Shown here: positions 45,424 through 62,783 of the stretch, piece by piece
Position numbering within the stretch: position 1 is the first letter of the stretch
Layout of the letters: every line of letters starts with the position of its first letter
From: an uncultured Parabacteroides sp.
GTDB taxonomy: Bacteria; Bacteroidota; Bacteroidia; Bacteroidales; Tannerellaceae
Reading direction: 5' to 3'
NCBI GenBank assembly: GCA_949296075.1
Contig: CASFNG010000006.1
Location: 1-64,000, forward strand
Length of the DNA stretch: 64,000 bases
Notes under the pieces: generated by a model
What the model was told of the DNA's origin: nothing
The model's input: only the letters and a program-made list of their open reading frames with translations
Database searches by the model: none
Translations under genes and position numbers: made by a program

Positions 45424-45431
45424 CAAAAATA
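45424..45431 (-). promoter_or_regulatory. -7 promoter box before dapA
   Basis: The minus strand reads TATTTTTG, matching TAnnTTTG, 33 bases upstream of the dapA ATG. It sits just beyond the stop of the upstream gene at 45443. Confidence 0.45.
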
Positions 45432-45442
45432 AAGAATTTATA

Positions 45443-49022
<3,580 letters not shown>

Positions 49023-49059
49023 CTCTCGCGAATTTCAATACCTACTAACCTATAAATCC

Positions 49060-50163
49060 TCAAAGGCTATAGCCCCATTCCTTGAGCGCCATGCCCCAAT
49101 TCTCCTCAACGAGGCGCACCGTGCGGTCCTCGTATTTATATTGATTCTTCTTATATCCCTTCTTTTTCCCTAAATATCGCTCGATCTCAGCCTTCGACTC
49201 CTCAAAACCGGGAAGACGCAACACGCGGTAGATCTCTTCCGTCATGGCAAAAGCGTCTTTCTCGAAATCCTCGAACTTCACCTCCACCAAGTTTCCTTCC
49301 GGGATCAGGTGTTTCTCTTCCTCATACTTATGGAAAAGTCGCTTATACACTTCCACGAAGTTCTTCTCGATCTGCTCATTGGAGATGTCTTGCAGGCGCA
49401 AGGGCTGGATCGTGTTCGTGAAAAAGCTGCGCGTGCTCTCGAAGACCGTATAAGGATTACGCTTCAAGTAGATGAACTTGGCGTTAGGGAACATCTCCAG
49501 CAAGGTGCGGATCCGCCCCGTGTGAGGCGGGTTCTTGCTCAGGTATTGCGTGCCCCCCGTGTTCCACAAGGATATTTTCACCAGCCGCATGAAGGTATCC
49601 ATGAAGATCTTGCGCTCCTCCTCCGTGATCTTGTCGAAAAGCAGGAAACGATCGCAATATTCCATCCACCGCTTCGGGAAGAACCAGAAGTTATAATACG
49701 TATAAGGCATCATGTTCGAGAGGGCGAACTCCTCCTCTTGCGGAAGATCCACCTTCAGCTCCATGTTATCGGTAGGCCGCTTGTCAGGCATCAGGAAAGC
49801 CATATTTTTCTTGAAGAAGGGCTGCCCCCAAAGCATCAGGTTCGGGAAAACCGTCTGATAGGTCGTCGTATAACCAAAATGCTTATCGCAAGCGAAAACA
49901 TTATGCACGAAAGTCGTACCGCTCCTCCAATGTCCCAAGATAAACAAGGGATCCATCTCTAATGGCTTATCCGCCAATTTCTTGAAACGGCTATCCTCGA
50001 TCGGTTTCAGCAAGCTGAGCAACCGGCACACCCCGGTCGTCAAGCGATACTTTCCCTTAAACCCCTTATCTATAACTTGATTGGCGGTTACCTTCCGATA
50101 GGTGTCCCAATCGGCTCCCACCAGTGTATTGATCGGTAGCTTATCAAACTCCAGCAATCCCAT
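49060..50163 (-). CDS. PAPS-dependent sulfotransferase
   Basis: The 367-residue protein has the 5'-phosphosulfate loop FILGHWRSGTTFVHNVFACD near 73. The 3'-phosphate region includes KFIYLKRNPYTVFESTRSFF near 220 and VEVKFEDFEKDAFAMTEEIY near 290. It starts 3 bases after the cysN stop, so it is co-translated with the enzymes that make its donor PAPS. In Bacteroides thetaiotaomicron a gene set with the same order (permease, cysC, cysD, cysN, sulfotransferase) sulfonates cholesterol and other steroids. By position and domain this is the likely counterpart, but the acceptor is not shown by sequence. Confidence 0.88.
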   Translation of the reverse strand: MGLLEFDKLPINTLVGADWDTYRKVTANQVIDKGFKGKYRLTTGVCRLLSLLKPIEDSRFKKLADKPLEMDPLFILGHWRSGTTFVHNVFACDKHFGYTTTYQTVFPNLMLWGQPFFKKNMAFLMPDKRPTDNMELKVDLPQEEEFALSNMMPYTYYNFWFFPKRWMEYCDRFLLFDKITEEERKIFMDTFMRLVKISLWNTGGTQYLSKNPPHTGRIRTLLEMFPNAKFIYLKRNPYTVFESTRSFFTNTIQPLRLQDISNEQIEKNFVEVYKRLFHKYEEEKHLIPEGNLVEVKFEDFEKDAFAMTEEIYRVLRLPGFEESKAEIERYLGKKKGYKKNQYKYEDRTVRLVEENWGMALKEWGYSL

Positions 50164-50166
50164 ATC

Positions 50167-51636
50167 CTAGTGTTTTTCAGTGATACATCTCACGGGAAGT
50201 CCCTGTTTGCCCAGAGCATCGCACACCTTGCGGATCGCCTCATAATGCTCCTCCCCTATACCCATCTCCGGGAGGTTCAATACCGCCAAGGCATCCTCCG
50301 TCACCATATCCTTCACGTCCACCCGGTCGATAATCATACCAACGGCAGAAGTGTTGTTCGTGATCGGATCGATCAGGATAAACGAGCCCGTCTGCTTATT
50401 TTTCAAGTATGGATCGAAGAACAACTCCTCACCGGTCGTGAACACGACACGGGCGATCTCGTTGAGCTTCATCGGCAGATCTTTCTCCGCAAGCCGTCCG
50501 TTTTCCACCGACAGCTGCTCCATCGTGTTCACGTTCACCTTATAGCGGATGCTATCCACCCGGGCACGTGTCGTATGCGTGGTCTGCTTAATATAAAAAG
50601 GCTTGTTCACATCCATCGGCTCCTCATCCATCCATACCAACATGGCCTCGAAGTTGCGGTCGCGGATAGGCAAGTTATCCGGATGAACCAGCATCTCTCC
50701 GCGGGAAATATCGATCTCGTCCTCCAACGTCAGCGTTACGCATTGTGGCGGAAAAGCCATCTCCAAATCCCCGTCGTATGTAACGATCCGTTTCACCTTC
50801 GAGGTCTTTCCGGATGGCAATGCCACCACCGTATCCCCCTTGCGCACGACACCGCTCGCCACCTTCCCGCTGAAGCCGCGGAAATTAAGGTTAGGCCGCA
50901 ATACATATTGCACCGGATAGCGGAAATCCTCGTAATTACGATCCAAGTCAATAGGGACAGTCTCTAAGAAATCCAGCAGCGAAGGTCCCTCATACCAAGG
51001 CGTACGATCGCTCTTCTCGACCACGTTATCACCATCCAAGGCCGACAACGGGATACAGGTAATATCCGGAATACGCAAAGGCTCCACGAAACTCTTGTAA
51101 TCCGCCACGATCTTATCGAAAACAGACTTATCGAAATCCACCAAATCCATCTTGTTCACGGCAAGAACGATGTGCTTGATTCCCAACAAGGAGACCAAAT
51201 AAGTATGCCGACGTGTCTGCGTGATCACGCCAGTACGGGCATCCACCAAGATAATCGCCAAGTTAGCGGTCGATCCTCCCGTGATCATATTGCGGGTGTA
51301 TTGCTCATGCCCCGGCGTATCCGCGATAATGAACTTCCGGTTATTCGTGCTGAAATAGCGATAAGCCACGTCGATCGTGATCCCTTGCTCCCGCTCGGCT
51401 TTCAAGCCATCCAGCAACAAAGCGTAGTCGATATGCTCACCAGCGTTACCCATCCGCTTGCTATCTCGTTCTAAGGCATCCAACTGATCCTCATAGATCT
51501 TCTTGCTATCGAACAAGAGGCGACCGATCAGCGTCGATTTCCCGTCGTCCACCGAGCCGGCCGTCAGGAACCGGAGCAGGTCTTTCTGCTCGTCCTTGTC
51601 CAAGAACTCCTTTATATTTAATTTCTTATCTGCCAT
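50167..51636 (-). CDS. cysN: Sulfate adenylyltransferase subunit 1 (GTPase)
   Basis: I take the ATG at 51636 ([20 protein letters not shown]). A TTG three codons upstream is weaker. The 489-residue protein is an elongation-factor-like GTPase with G1 [18 protein letters not shown]3 [13 protein letters not shown]4 NKMDL, and EF-Tu-like barrels. It couples GTP hydrolysis to CysD adenylation of sulfate. It is not fused to a CysC domain, consistent with the separate cysC here. It lies between cysD (13 bases) and the sulfotransferase (3 bases). Confidence 0.95.
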   Translation of the reverse strand: MADKKLNIKEFLDKDEQKDLLRFLTAGSVDDGKSTLIGRLLFDSKKIYEDQLDALERDSKRMGNAGEHIDYALLLDGLKAEREQGITIDVAYRYFSTNNRKFIIADTPGHEQYTRNMITGGSTANLAIILVDARTGVITQTRRHTYLVSLLGIKHIVLAVNKMDLVDFDKSVFDKIVADYKSFVEPLRIPDITCIPLSALDGDNVVEKSDRTPWYEGPSLLDFLETVPIDLDRNYEDFRYPVQYVLRPNLNFRGFSGKVASGVVRKGDTVVALPSGKTSKVKRIVTYDGDLEMAFPPQCVTLTLEDEIDISRGEMLVHPDNLPIRDRNFEAMLVWMDEEPMDVNKPFYIKQTTHTTRARVDSIRYKVNVNTMEQLSVENGRLAEKDLPMKLNEIARVVFTTGEELFFDPYLKNKQTGSFILIDPITNNTSAVGMIIDRVDVKDMVTEDALAVLNLPEMGIGEEHYEAIRKVCDALGKQGLPVRCITEKH

Positions 51637-51649
51637 GTTTTCCAATCTT

Positions 51650-52558
51650 TTAAAAATAGCCTTCCCGTTTCTTTTGCTCCATGCTCGCGTCTTGGTCGAA
51701 ATCGATCACGCGCGTCGTGCGCTCACTCTTCGTAGTGGTCATCATCTCCTCCACGATTTTCTCGATCGTATCCGCGTCACTTTCCACGGCACCTGTCAAA
51801 GGCCAGCAACCCAACGTACGGAAACGGACCTTTCTCATGCGTATCTTATCCCTGTATTGCTCCGGCAGGCGGTCATCATCCGCCATGATGATGTTGCCAT
51901 CAATCTCCACGCACGGACGCTCCTTAGCGAAGTAGAGCGGAACGATCGGGATATTCTCCAAGCGGATGTATTGCCAAATATCCAATTCTGTCCAATTCGA
52001 CAGAGGAAAGACGCGAATGCTCTCCCCTTTATGCACACGGGCGTTATAAATATCCCATAACTCGGGGCGTTGGTTCTTCGGATCCCATTGGTGGAACTTA
52101 TCCCGGAAGGAGAAAATGCGCTCTTTCGCCCGGCTTTTCTCCTCATCGCGGCGTGCCCCGCCGAATGCCGCGTCAAATTTATACTTATCTAACGCATGAA
52201 GCAAGGCTTGCGTCTTCATTAAATCGGTATGCACCTTGCTTCCGTGCGTAAACGGGCCGACTCCCGCCCGAAACGCCTCCATGTTTGACTCCACGATCAG
52301 GTTCCAGCCATATTTCTTGGCGTAAGCGTCGCGGAAAGCTATCATTTCCTTGAATTTCCATTTCGAATCAATGTGCATCAAAGGGAAAGGGACCTTACCC
52401 GGGGCGAAGGCTTTCTCCGCCAGACGTACCATCACGGATGAGTCTTTCCCGATCGAATAAAGCATAACAGGATTCTCGAATTCAGCGGCGACCTCCCGGA
52501 TAATATGAATGGACTCCGCCTCCAGCTCCTGCAAATGACTCAATTTGTAATCAGACAT
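51650..52558 (-). CDS. cysD: Sulfate adenylyltransferase subunit 2
   Basis: The 302-residue PP-loop ATP pyrophosphatase has the [17 protein letters not shown] loop near 36, [20 protein letters not shown] near 130, and the C-terminal [20 protein letters not shown]. It makes adenosine 5'-phosphosulfate from ATP and sulfate with CysN. It lies 7 bases after cysC. Confidence 0.96.
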   Translation of the reverse strand: MSDYKLSHLQELEAESIHIIREVAAEFENPVMLYSIGKDSSVMVRLAEKAFAPGKVPFPLMHIDSKWKFKEMIAFRDAYAKKYGWNLIVESNMEAFRAGVGPFTHGSKVHTDLMKTQALLHALDKYKFDAAFGGARRDEEKSRAKERIFSFRDKFHQWDPKNQRPELWDIYNARVHKGESIRVFPLSNWTELDIWQYIRLENIPIVPLYFAKERPCVEIDGNIIMADDDRLPEQYRDKIRMRKVRFRTLGCWPLTGAVESDADTIEKIVEEMMTTTKSERTTRVIDFDQDASMEQKKREGYF

Positions 52559-52565
52559 CTTTCTT

Positions 52566-53177
52566 TTATTTTTTAATTTCCACTTTCGGTATTATCAAAT
52601 CCAGCAACCGTCTCACGGATTGCTCCACGCTCAATACGGAAGTATCCAACGAGAGAGCCGGATGCTCAGGAACCTCGAAAGGAGCCGAGATGCCGGTGAA
52701 CTCATTTATCTCTCCCTTCCGCGCCCTCGCGTACAGACCTTTCACGTCGCGCCGCTCACACTCCTCCAACGGGGTACTCACATATATCTCCAAGAAATCG
52801 TCTTTCCCGATAATGGAGGAGGCCATTTCCCGTAATTGATTGTTCGGGCTGATGAAAGCGGCGATCGTTATGATTCCCGTGTCCACAAACAACTTGCCGA
52901 CCTCGGCGATCCGGCGAATGTTTTCCACCCGGTCTTCCGGCGAGAAACCGAGATTCGCGTTGATACCGCTACGAATATTATCCCCGTCAAGAATACGGCA
53001 GAGCAAGCCCCGTTTGTGCAATTCACGCTCCAAGGCGATAGCTACCGTGCTCTTGCCGGATCCGCTCAGGCCGGTGAACCACACCATGACCCCTCTTTGT
53101 CCCAAAAGGGATTCCTTATCCTCCCGGCTTAACATCCGGTCAAAAATGGGATAGATATTATTCTTTAAAACTTCCAT
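52566..53177 (-). CDS. cysC: Adenylylsulfate kinase
   Basis: The 203-residue protein has Walker [20 protein letters not shown] near 34-52, [20 protein letters not shown] near 61, and [20 protein letters not shown] near 127. It phosphorylates APS to PAPS, the sulfonate donor. Its start overlaps the end of the upstream permease gene by 13 bases. With no cysH or cysI here, PAPS is more likely used for sulfonation than for reduction. Confidence 0.95.
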   Translation of the reverse strand: MEVLKNNIYPIFDRMLSREDKESLLGQRGVMVWFTGLSGSGKSTVAIALERELHKRGLLCRILDGDNIRSGINANLGFSPEDRVENIRRIAEVGKLFVDTGIITIAAFISPNNQLREMASSIIGKDDFLEIYVSTPLEECERRDVKGLYARARKGEINEFTGISAPFEVPEHPALSLDTSVLSVEQSVRRLLDLIIPKVEIKK

Positions 53178-54718
53178 ATCAAAGGTATTAAAAATACGGA
53201 GATCAGGAAAGCGATCAAGTTCAGCGGAAGTCCCACCTTAACAAAATCGGTAAACTTATAACCGCCGACTCCTTGCACGATCAAGTTGGTCTGATAGCCG
53301 ATCGGCGTACTGAAACTCGACGAAGCGGCAATACAGATCACGACGAAGAAGGGAACCGGATTCACCCCCAACTGAGTAGCCACCGACAAGGCGATAGGGA
53401 AACTCAAGGCCGCCGCCGCATTGTTCGTGATCAATTCCGTAAAAAGATTCGTAATGATAAAGATAATAGCCAGCAAAGCGTACGGGCCTAAATCATTGGC
53501 CATGCTGATGATATGGCTGGCTATCATAGGCGCGAAGCCGGAATTCTCCATCGCCTTGCTGATCGCGAACGCGCAGGCGATCGTGATCAATATGTCCCAA
53601 GAGATATATTTGGTATATTTCTTGGGCGGGAAAATCTTCGTCCATGCCATGATGATTGTCGTGATACAGACAAAGAAGAACATATCCAACTGCATTCCGG
53701 GAATCCTCTCTTTCACGAAAGGCAGCTCTCCCAACGTAGCCCCAACGATCATGAAGATCAGCAACCCCAAGGCCAGGCAACGTTTCTTCTTGGAGACCGG
53801 CTCCGCGGACTCGCTCCCGTTCGCCAGCATCAGGAAGACACTGGATTCACCCCAAGTAGGTATGAACGAATCGTCCGCCCACAAGACCAAGGTATCGCCC
53901 TCATGCAGGACGACCGTCTCCAGATTACGGGTAAAGCACTGTCCGCCACTCTTCACCTCCTTCACGATAGCCCCGTAATGGCGGGTGAAATTGAACTCAC
54001 CCAAGGTCTTGTTGATACCAGGGAAACGGGAGCCCAACACCGCCTCTACCCGATGGAAATTACCGATTTTCTCCTCGTCTTCCTCATCTGTCTCAGCGTC
54101 CTTGCGCTCGTCAGGGAGCAGTTTGTTCGAGAACGCGAACAGATAGCAGATCCCCGCGATCGCTACCGGGACACCCACCATACCCAGCTCGAACATGGTG
54201 AACCCCTCATAGCCCGCCTCCAAGACCATTCCATGCACGACCAAGTTGGTCGAGGTACCGATCAATGTACACATACCGCCCAAGATCGTGACATACGAAA
54301 GCGGGATAAGAAACTTGGTGGCGGGGAGTTTCACCGCCTCCGCCCACCGCTTGATGATCGGGGCGAAAATGACCACGACCGGCGTATTATTAAGAAAAGC
54401 GGATACAAAGGCGATAGAGGGCAGCAACCGAGCCTGAGCCTTGAATACGGTGGTCTTTCCCTCCGGGAGCAACTTCTTGATTAACTGTCCCAAGGCACCG
54501 CTTTGCCGGATTCCCTCGCTGACGAGAAACAATAGCCCGACGGTTATCATCCCCTTGTTACTGAAGCCTTCCAGCATCTCCTTCGGCGTCAGGATCCCTA
54601 CGCAGAGAAAAAGGACGACAACCGTCAGCAAGATCATGCCGGGGCGCATCTTGTCCCATATCAACGCGGCGATCATCCCCACCAAAGCAACCAACACGAA
54701 TAGTACCTCAAAACTCAT
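53165..54718 (-). CDS. SLC13/DASS-type permease with RCK_C domain, probable sulfate importer
   Basis: The 517-residue protein has about 11-12 membrane helices and paired DASS signatures SAFLNNTPVVVIFAPII near 107 and SSSFSTPIGYQTNLIVQG near 465. A central cytoplasmic TrkA_C/RCK_C segment (about 225-300, VLGSRFPGINKTLGEFNF) also appears. It begins an operon with cysC, cysD, cysN and the sulfotransferase, which points to sulfate as substrate. A TATTTTTG promoter box is at 54738-54745. Confidence 0.88.
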   Translation of the reverse strand: MSFEVLFVLVALVGMIAALIWDKMRPGMILLTVVVLFLCVGILTPKEMLEGFSNKGMITVGLLFLVSEGIRQSGALGQLIKKLLPEGKTTVFKAQARLLPSIAFVSAFLNNTPVVVIFAPIIKRWAEAVKLPATKFLIPLSYVTILGGMCTLIGTSTNLVVHGMVLEAGYEGFTMFELGMVGVPVAIAGICYLFAFSNKLLPDERKDAETDEEDEEKIGNFHRVEAVLGSRFPGINKTLGEFNFTRHYGAIVKEVKSGGQCFTRNLETVVLHEGDTLVLWADDSFIPTWGESSVFLMLANGSESAEPVSKKKRCLALGLLIFMIVGATLGELPFVKERIPGMQLDMFFFVCITTIIMAWTKIFPPKKYTKYISWDILITIACAFAISKAMENSGFAPMIASHIISMANDLGPYALLAIIFIITNLFTELITNNAAAALSFPIALSVATQLGVNPVPFFVVICIAASSSFSTPIGYQTNLIVQGVGGYKFTDFVKVGLPLNLIAFLISVFLIPLIWKF

Positions 54719-54737
54719 ATTTTCTCTTTTAAAAGCG

Positions 54738-54745
54738 CAAAAATA
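54738..54745 (-). promoter_or_regulatory. -7 promoter box of the PAPS/sulfotransferase operon
   Basis: The minus strand reads TATTTTTG, matching TAnnTTTG, 20 bases upstream of the permease ATG. No TTTG -33 at normal spacing is seen. Confidence 0.45.
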
Positions 54746-54859
54746 ATAAGAATATCAAGCATGACCGCTTTTCGCCAACCTATTTTTAGGCTATATAACA
54801 TATAGACCAACAATCATTCATTATACGCCAATTTGGGTGTCGTGGACGGGTATAAACAC

Positions 54860-54884
54860 AAAAAAGGGGGGGAATATCCCCCCC
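54860..54884 (-). terminator. Strong rho-independent terminator of the ncRNA
   Basis: Seven G (54866-54872) pair with seven C (54878-54884) around AATAT. On the minus strand the hairpin is followed by a run of T (A run at 54860-54865), so transcription runs leftward. Confidence 0.92.
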
Positions 54885-55095
54885 TCTGTATTTGAAAAAG
54901 CCGCACCGTAGATGTGAACAAACTCCGTATGACAGGATTTGAGTGCTTTGCCATCTTTGTAATCCGCCGTGCTAAGCATACCCCCGAAAGGGCGCGGCCC
55001 GCCATCAATGACAAGAGCTGTGTCTCGGAATTAAAATAATCTGATGAGTTTCCCAATCGAACAAGTGCGGCTTAACTCATTGACTTATCCTTTTC
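54860..55095 (-). ncRNA. Candidate 6S RNA (SsrS-like)
   Basis: No protein is encoded here, but the segment has a strong promoter (55102-55133), a strong terminator and a long closing stem. On the minus strand AAGCCGCAC (ending at 55073) pairs with GTGCGGCTT (54898-54906). Just inside, AAACTC pairs with GAGTTT. An asymmetric open region follows, then a GC-rich apical hairpin containing GCGCCCTTTCGGGGG. Roughly 176 bases between the closing arms, with a large central bubble, is the 6S RNA design that mimics open promoter DNA and binds RNA polymerase. The 5' end near 55095 is estimated from the promoter. Other structured RNAs remain possible. Confidence 0.6.
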
Positions 55096-55101
55096 CTGCA
55101 A

Positions 55102-55133
55102 CAAAGATAAGGATCGACCTCGATATTTCCAAA
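55102..55133 (-). promoter_or_regulatory. Promoter of the candidate 6S RNA
   Basis: On the minus strand a -33 TTTGG (55129-55133) and a -7 TATCTTTG (55102-55109) are separated by about 19-20 bases. This is the best match to the full Bacteroidetes promoter consensus in the window, as expected for an abundant RNA. Confidence 0.75.
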
Positions 55134-55204
55134 TAAAAGGAAAAGAAAAATCACGGCTCTCGGGTCAAAAATCCCTGTTTCAAGCCTTAACGAGCCGAGT
55201 TCCC

Positions 55205-56200
55205 CTAATCGGCGAAACGCACATAGGCGTCCTCGATCGAGGAGACAAGGGGATAGATACCCAACGAGTCCTTCAAGCCGATCTCTTCCGGTGCAGGAGG
55301 CATGAAATTCGCTTTCCGGCCTTTCACCTCAGCCCCCTCCTCGGTCAAGGTGACAATAGCGTACAAGGAGCGATCATACATCATGGAATAGGCCATCATC
55401 GGGTATTTCTTATTGATCTTTTTCGAGAACCTTTTCTTGCTTTGGGTAGGCTTCCCTACCCAGACATACGAGGCGCTGTTGATCTGCATATAGGTGATTC
55501 CGTTGATCTCTTTCGTGTAATTGGTATGGTTGTGCCCGCTGAAGGCAAGCACGACCTTCTTGAATCCCACCCGCCGGTTCTCGCTCTCCAAGATCTCACG
55601 CACTTTATCCCCGTTTTTCAGCTCGCTATCTATGCTTTGGTGGGAGAAAAGAATGGTCTTTTTATCGGTCGCCGCCAAATCCCCGGCCAGCCATTCCATC
55701 TGCTCCTTATCCATATACGAGTAGCTCTCCGGGGCGTAATCCCCATAATTCGCCCGATCATAATGACGGATCTTCTCACCGTCCCAGAAATTGTTGCCGT
55801 CGAGCACCACGAAATGGAAATTACCTTTATCGAACGAGTAGTAACGGCCGGGCATATCCATTCCCTCCACGTAAAAATCCACGCTATAACGATAGAGATC
55901 CTGATCCCCGAGCACGAGGTACTTGTCTTTCTCGAATCCTTCCCAGATCTCGCGGAATATCCCGCTTTTCTTGTCGAGGCAACAGAAATCGCCTAAATTG
56001 ACTATAAAATCCACGCCAGCCTCGTCTGATGCCTCGATGAAAGACTCTAAGCGCTCCCTTCCTCCGGGTACGTTCGGGGCGTGCAAGTCGGATACGATCC
56101 CGAACCTGACCGATGTCGCTTCCTTGGCTTTGGAACATGAGATCATTCCCAACGACAGGATAAGCAACAAGCCGCCTATCCATCCAAACCTTTTTTTCAT
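55205..56200 (-). CDS. Metallophosphoesterase lipoprotein
   Basis: The 331-residue lipoprotein (lipobox MISC near 19-22) has calcineurin-like motifs: FGIVSDLHAP near 33, VNLGDFCCLDK near 67, VLGDQD near 98, ILFSHQSID near 188 and FSGHNHTNY near 221. It therefore hydrolyses a phosphoester or related bond in the periplasm or at the surface. It is the last gene of the minus-strand glycan cluster, 24 bases after the sulfatase. Its substrate is unknown, but association with a sulfatase suggests removal of a decorating group or signalling on glycans. Confidence 0.8.
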   Translation of the reverse strand: MKKRFGWIGGLLLILSLGMISCSKAKEATSVRFGIVSDLHAPNVPGGRERLESFIEASDEAGVDFIVNLGDFCCLDKKSGIFREIWEGFEKDKYLVLGDQDLYRYSVDFYVEGMDMPGRYYSFDKGNFHFVVLDGNNFWDGEKIRHYDRANYGDYAPESYSYMDKEQMEWLAGDLAATDKKTILFSHQSIDSELKNGDKVREILESENRRVGFKKVVLAFSGHNHTNYTKEINGITYMQINSASYVWVGKPTQSKKRFSKKINKKYPMMAYSMMYDRSLYAIVTLTEEGAEVKGRKANFMPPAPEEIGLKDSLGIYPLVSSIEDAYVRFAD

Positions 56201-56224
56201 AATTAAGTTGTTTTTGGTTATTTC

Positions 56225-57751
56225 CTATATCTCATCCGGCCACGGGGCAGGTTTGCCCGTCGCCTTGAAGATAGGGCGTTGCGCCGACATCTTCCGCAAA
56301 TGGTCGCCCAATTTCTTGGAGAGGGCTTTCACCCGCCCCGGCTCATCCGCCGACAGGTCATGCCGCTCGCCGATGTCGCGTCGTATATTAAATAATTCCT
56401 TCCGTCCGGAGTCATAGTAGTAAATCAGCTTCCAATCTCCTTCGCGGATCGTGCAGGTCGCCCCGATCCCGGGCCCGACCGGTCCCCAGTTATTCGGGAA
56501 ATTCCAATAAAGGGCACGTCCTTTAGCCGGATTCGTCCCCTTTCCCGTCAGCAAGGGGACGAAGCTCCTCCCATCTACCACTTGAGGGGTAGCGGGCATA
56601 TCGGCACCTGCCATCTCCAAGAGGGTCGGATAGAAATCCTCGATCATCAAATAATCGTCGCAAGTCGTCCCCGGCTTAGTCACCCCCGGCCAATAGACGA
56701 TCATGGGCTCGCGGATCCCTCCCTCGTAGGCGGATCCCTTGCCGCTCGCCAAGGGGCGGTTATGCGTATTCGGCTCTCCGCTCCGTACGCTGGGCTCCAC
56801 GCTCAACCCGCCGTTGTCCGACATGAAGATAATGATCGTCTTCTCCGTTAGCCCATTCCGGTCTAAATAGTCCATCAAGTCGCCCAAGCTCTTATCCATC
56901 CCCTCCACCAAGGTCGCGTAGGCGGCATCCCGGGGATCCACCCCTTTATCTAAATATTTCTGGTAAAATCGTTTATCCGGGCTCACCGGCACATGGACAG
57001 CGTAATGAGACATATACAAGAAGAACGGTTTCCCCTTGTCCCGATGATCCAGACGGTCGATCGCCTCGCGGGTAAGCGCCTCGGTGAGGAACACATCCGA
57101 GCCGTGATATTTCTCCAATCCGGGCACCGCCCAGACACTCTCCCCCTTGCCGGGGAAAGCCCCGTAATTATCCTCTCCCAGATACGAGCCGGGGCCTCCG
57201 GCCGCATGACCGGCGATATTCACGTCGAAGCCTAAGCTTAAAGGATCCTCACCCGGTGTGCCGATCGCCCCGAAATGAGCCTTTCCGCAATGAATGGTAT
57301 AATATCCCCCATCCTTCAAGGCTTGCGCCAGAGACAAGGCATAACAGGTACGCTCCACATTGGGAATCGGAGAAAGGCCGTTTACGTTCCAGTCGGGATA
57401 CTCCAGCGCCTCATGCTCACCATCCACCGACTGGTCCTTACGCAGCGTCCAGTTCGTCACCCGGTGCCGGGCGGCGTTCATCCCGGTGAACAAGCTGACC
57501 CTCGAAGGCGAGCTTATACTACACGCGTATGCCGAGGTAAATTTCACCCCTTTCCGGGCCAGCCGCTCCATATTCGGGGTATGGAAAAGATGATTGAAAG
57601 GGGTCTCTTGCTCCCAAAATGGGACGGAGGTATCTTGCCATCCCATATCATCCACCAAAAAGAGCACGATATTCGGGCGCTCCGTCTGAGCCGACGCCAA
57701 TAAGGGTAAGGAGGTGATAGCCACGGACAGGATTCCACGTGTTTTATTCAT
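56225..57751 (-). CDS. S-type sulfatase (exported)
   Basis: The 508-residue protein has a signal peptide (about 1-22) and the sulfatase core: metal aspartates in VLFLVDDMGWQD (Asp34-Asp35) and the activation motif SSPSRVSLFTG, with Ser80 as the residue converted to formylglycine. Others are HCGKAHFGAIGTPGEDP near 147, YMSHYAVHVPVSPDK near 246 and IIFMSDNGGLSVEPS near 308. Having Ser rather than Cys means it needs an anaerobic radical-SAM maturase (anSME), encoded elsewhere. It probably removes sulfate from a host or dietary glycan handled by the neighbouring GH2 and GH43 enzymes. Confidence 0.9.
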   Translation of the reverse strand: MNKTRGILSVAITSLPLLASAQTERPNIVLFLVDDMGWQDTSVPFWEQETPFNHLFHTPNMERLARKGVKFTSAYACSISSPSRVSLFTGMNAARHRVTNWTLRKDQSVDGEHEALEYPDWNVNGLSPIPNVERTCYALSLAQALKDGGYYTIHCGKAHFGAIGTPGEDPLSLGFDVNIAGHAAGGPGSYLGEDNYGAFPGKGESVWAVPGLEKYHGSDVFLTEALTREAIDRLDHRDKGKPFFLYMSHYAVHVPVSPDKRFYQKYLDKGVDPRDAAYATLVEGMDKSLGDLMDYLDRNGLTEKTIIIFMSDNGGLSVEPSVRSGEPNTHNRPLASGKGSAYEGGIREPMIVYWPGVTKPGTTCDDYLMIEDFYPTLLEMAGADMPATPQVVDGRSFVPLLTGKGTNPAKGRALYWNFPNNWGPVGPGIGATCTIREGDWKLIYYYDSGRKELFNIRRDIGERHDLSADEPGRVKALSKKLGDHLRKMSAQRPIFKATGKPAPWPDEI

Positions 57752-57966
57752 CGCATCATTCTCGTTTAGATTTACGTTTTTTCCCCATCCTAAGACGAGG
57801 TCTGTCGCGAATATAGGATTTTTTCCCGAGAGAAGCCACCGTTTCCCGTTTTTTTCATACGCTATACCCTACATAACCTATGGGAAGGATTTCGGGAAAC
57901 ACTTGGAAGGAAATCAAAAAAAGCCGGGAAGAGCCGTGAAAACCATCCTCACCAAATTTCGAGAAC

Positions 57967-58010
57967 AAAAAAACGCATCCGGTGGAATATACCTATCCCA
58001 GCCGGATGCG
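57967..58010 (-). terminator. Terminator after the GH2 gene
   Basis: On the minus strand CGCATCCGG pairs with CCGGATGCG around a short loop, followed by a T run (A run 57967-57973). It separates the GH2 transcript from the sulfatase gene, so the cluster has at least two transcription units or a partial stop. Confidence 0.82.
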
Positions 58011-58045
58011 CCATCCGATCCTTATCTATCTTATGCCGTCGTCGC

Positions 58046-62723
<4,678 letters not shown>

Positions 62724-62783
62724 TCGAACAAATGATTTAATGATTAGAAAATAAAAACTTGTACTCAAAAACGAGACAGGCGA

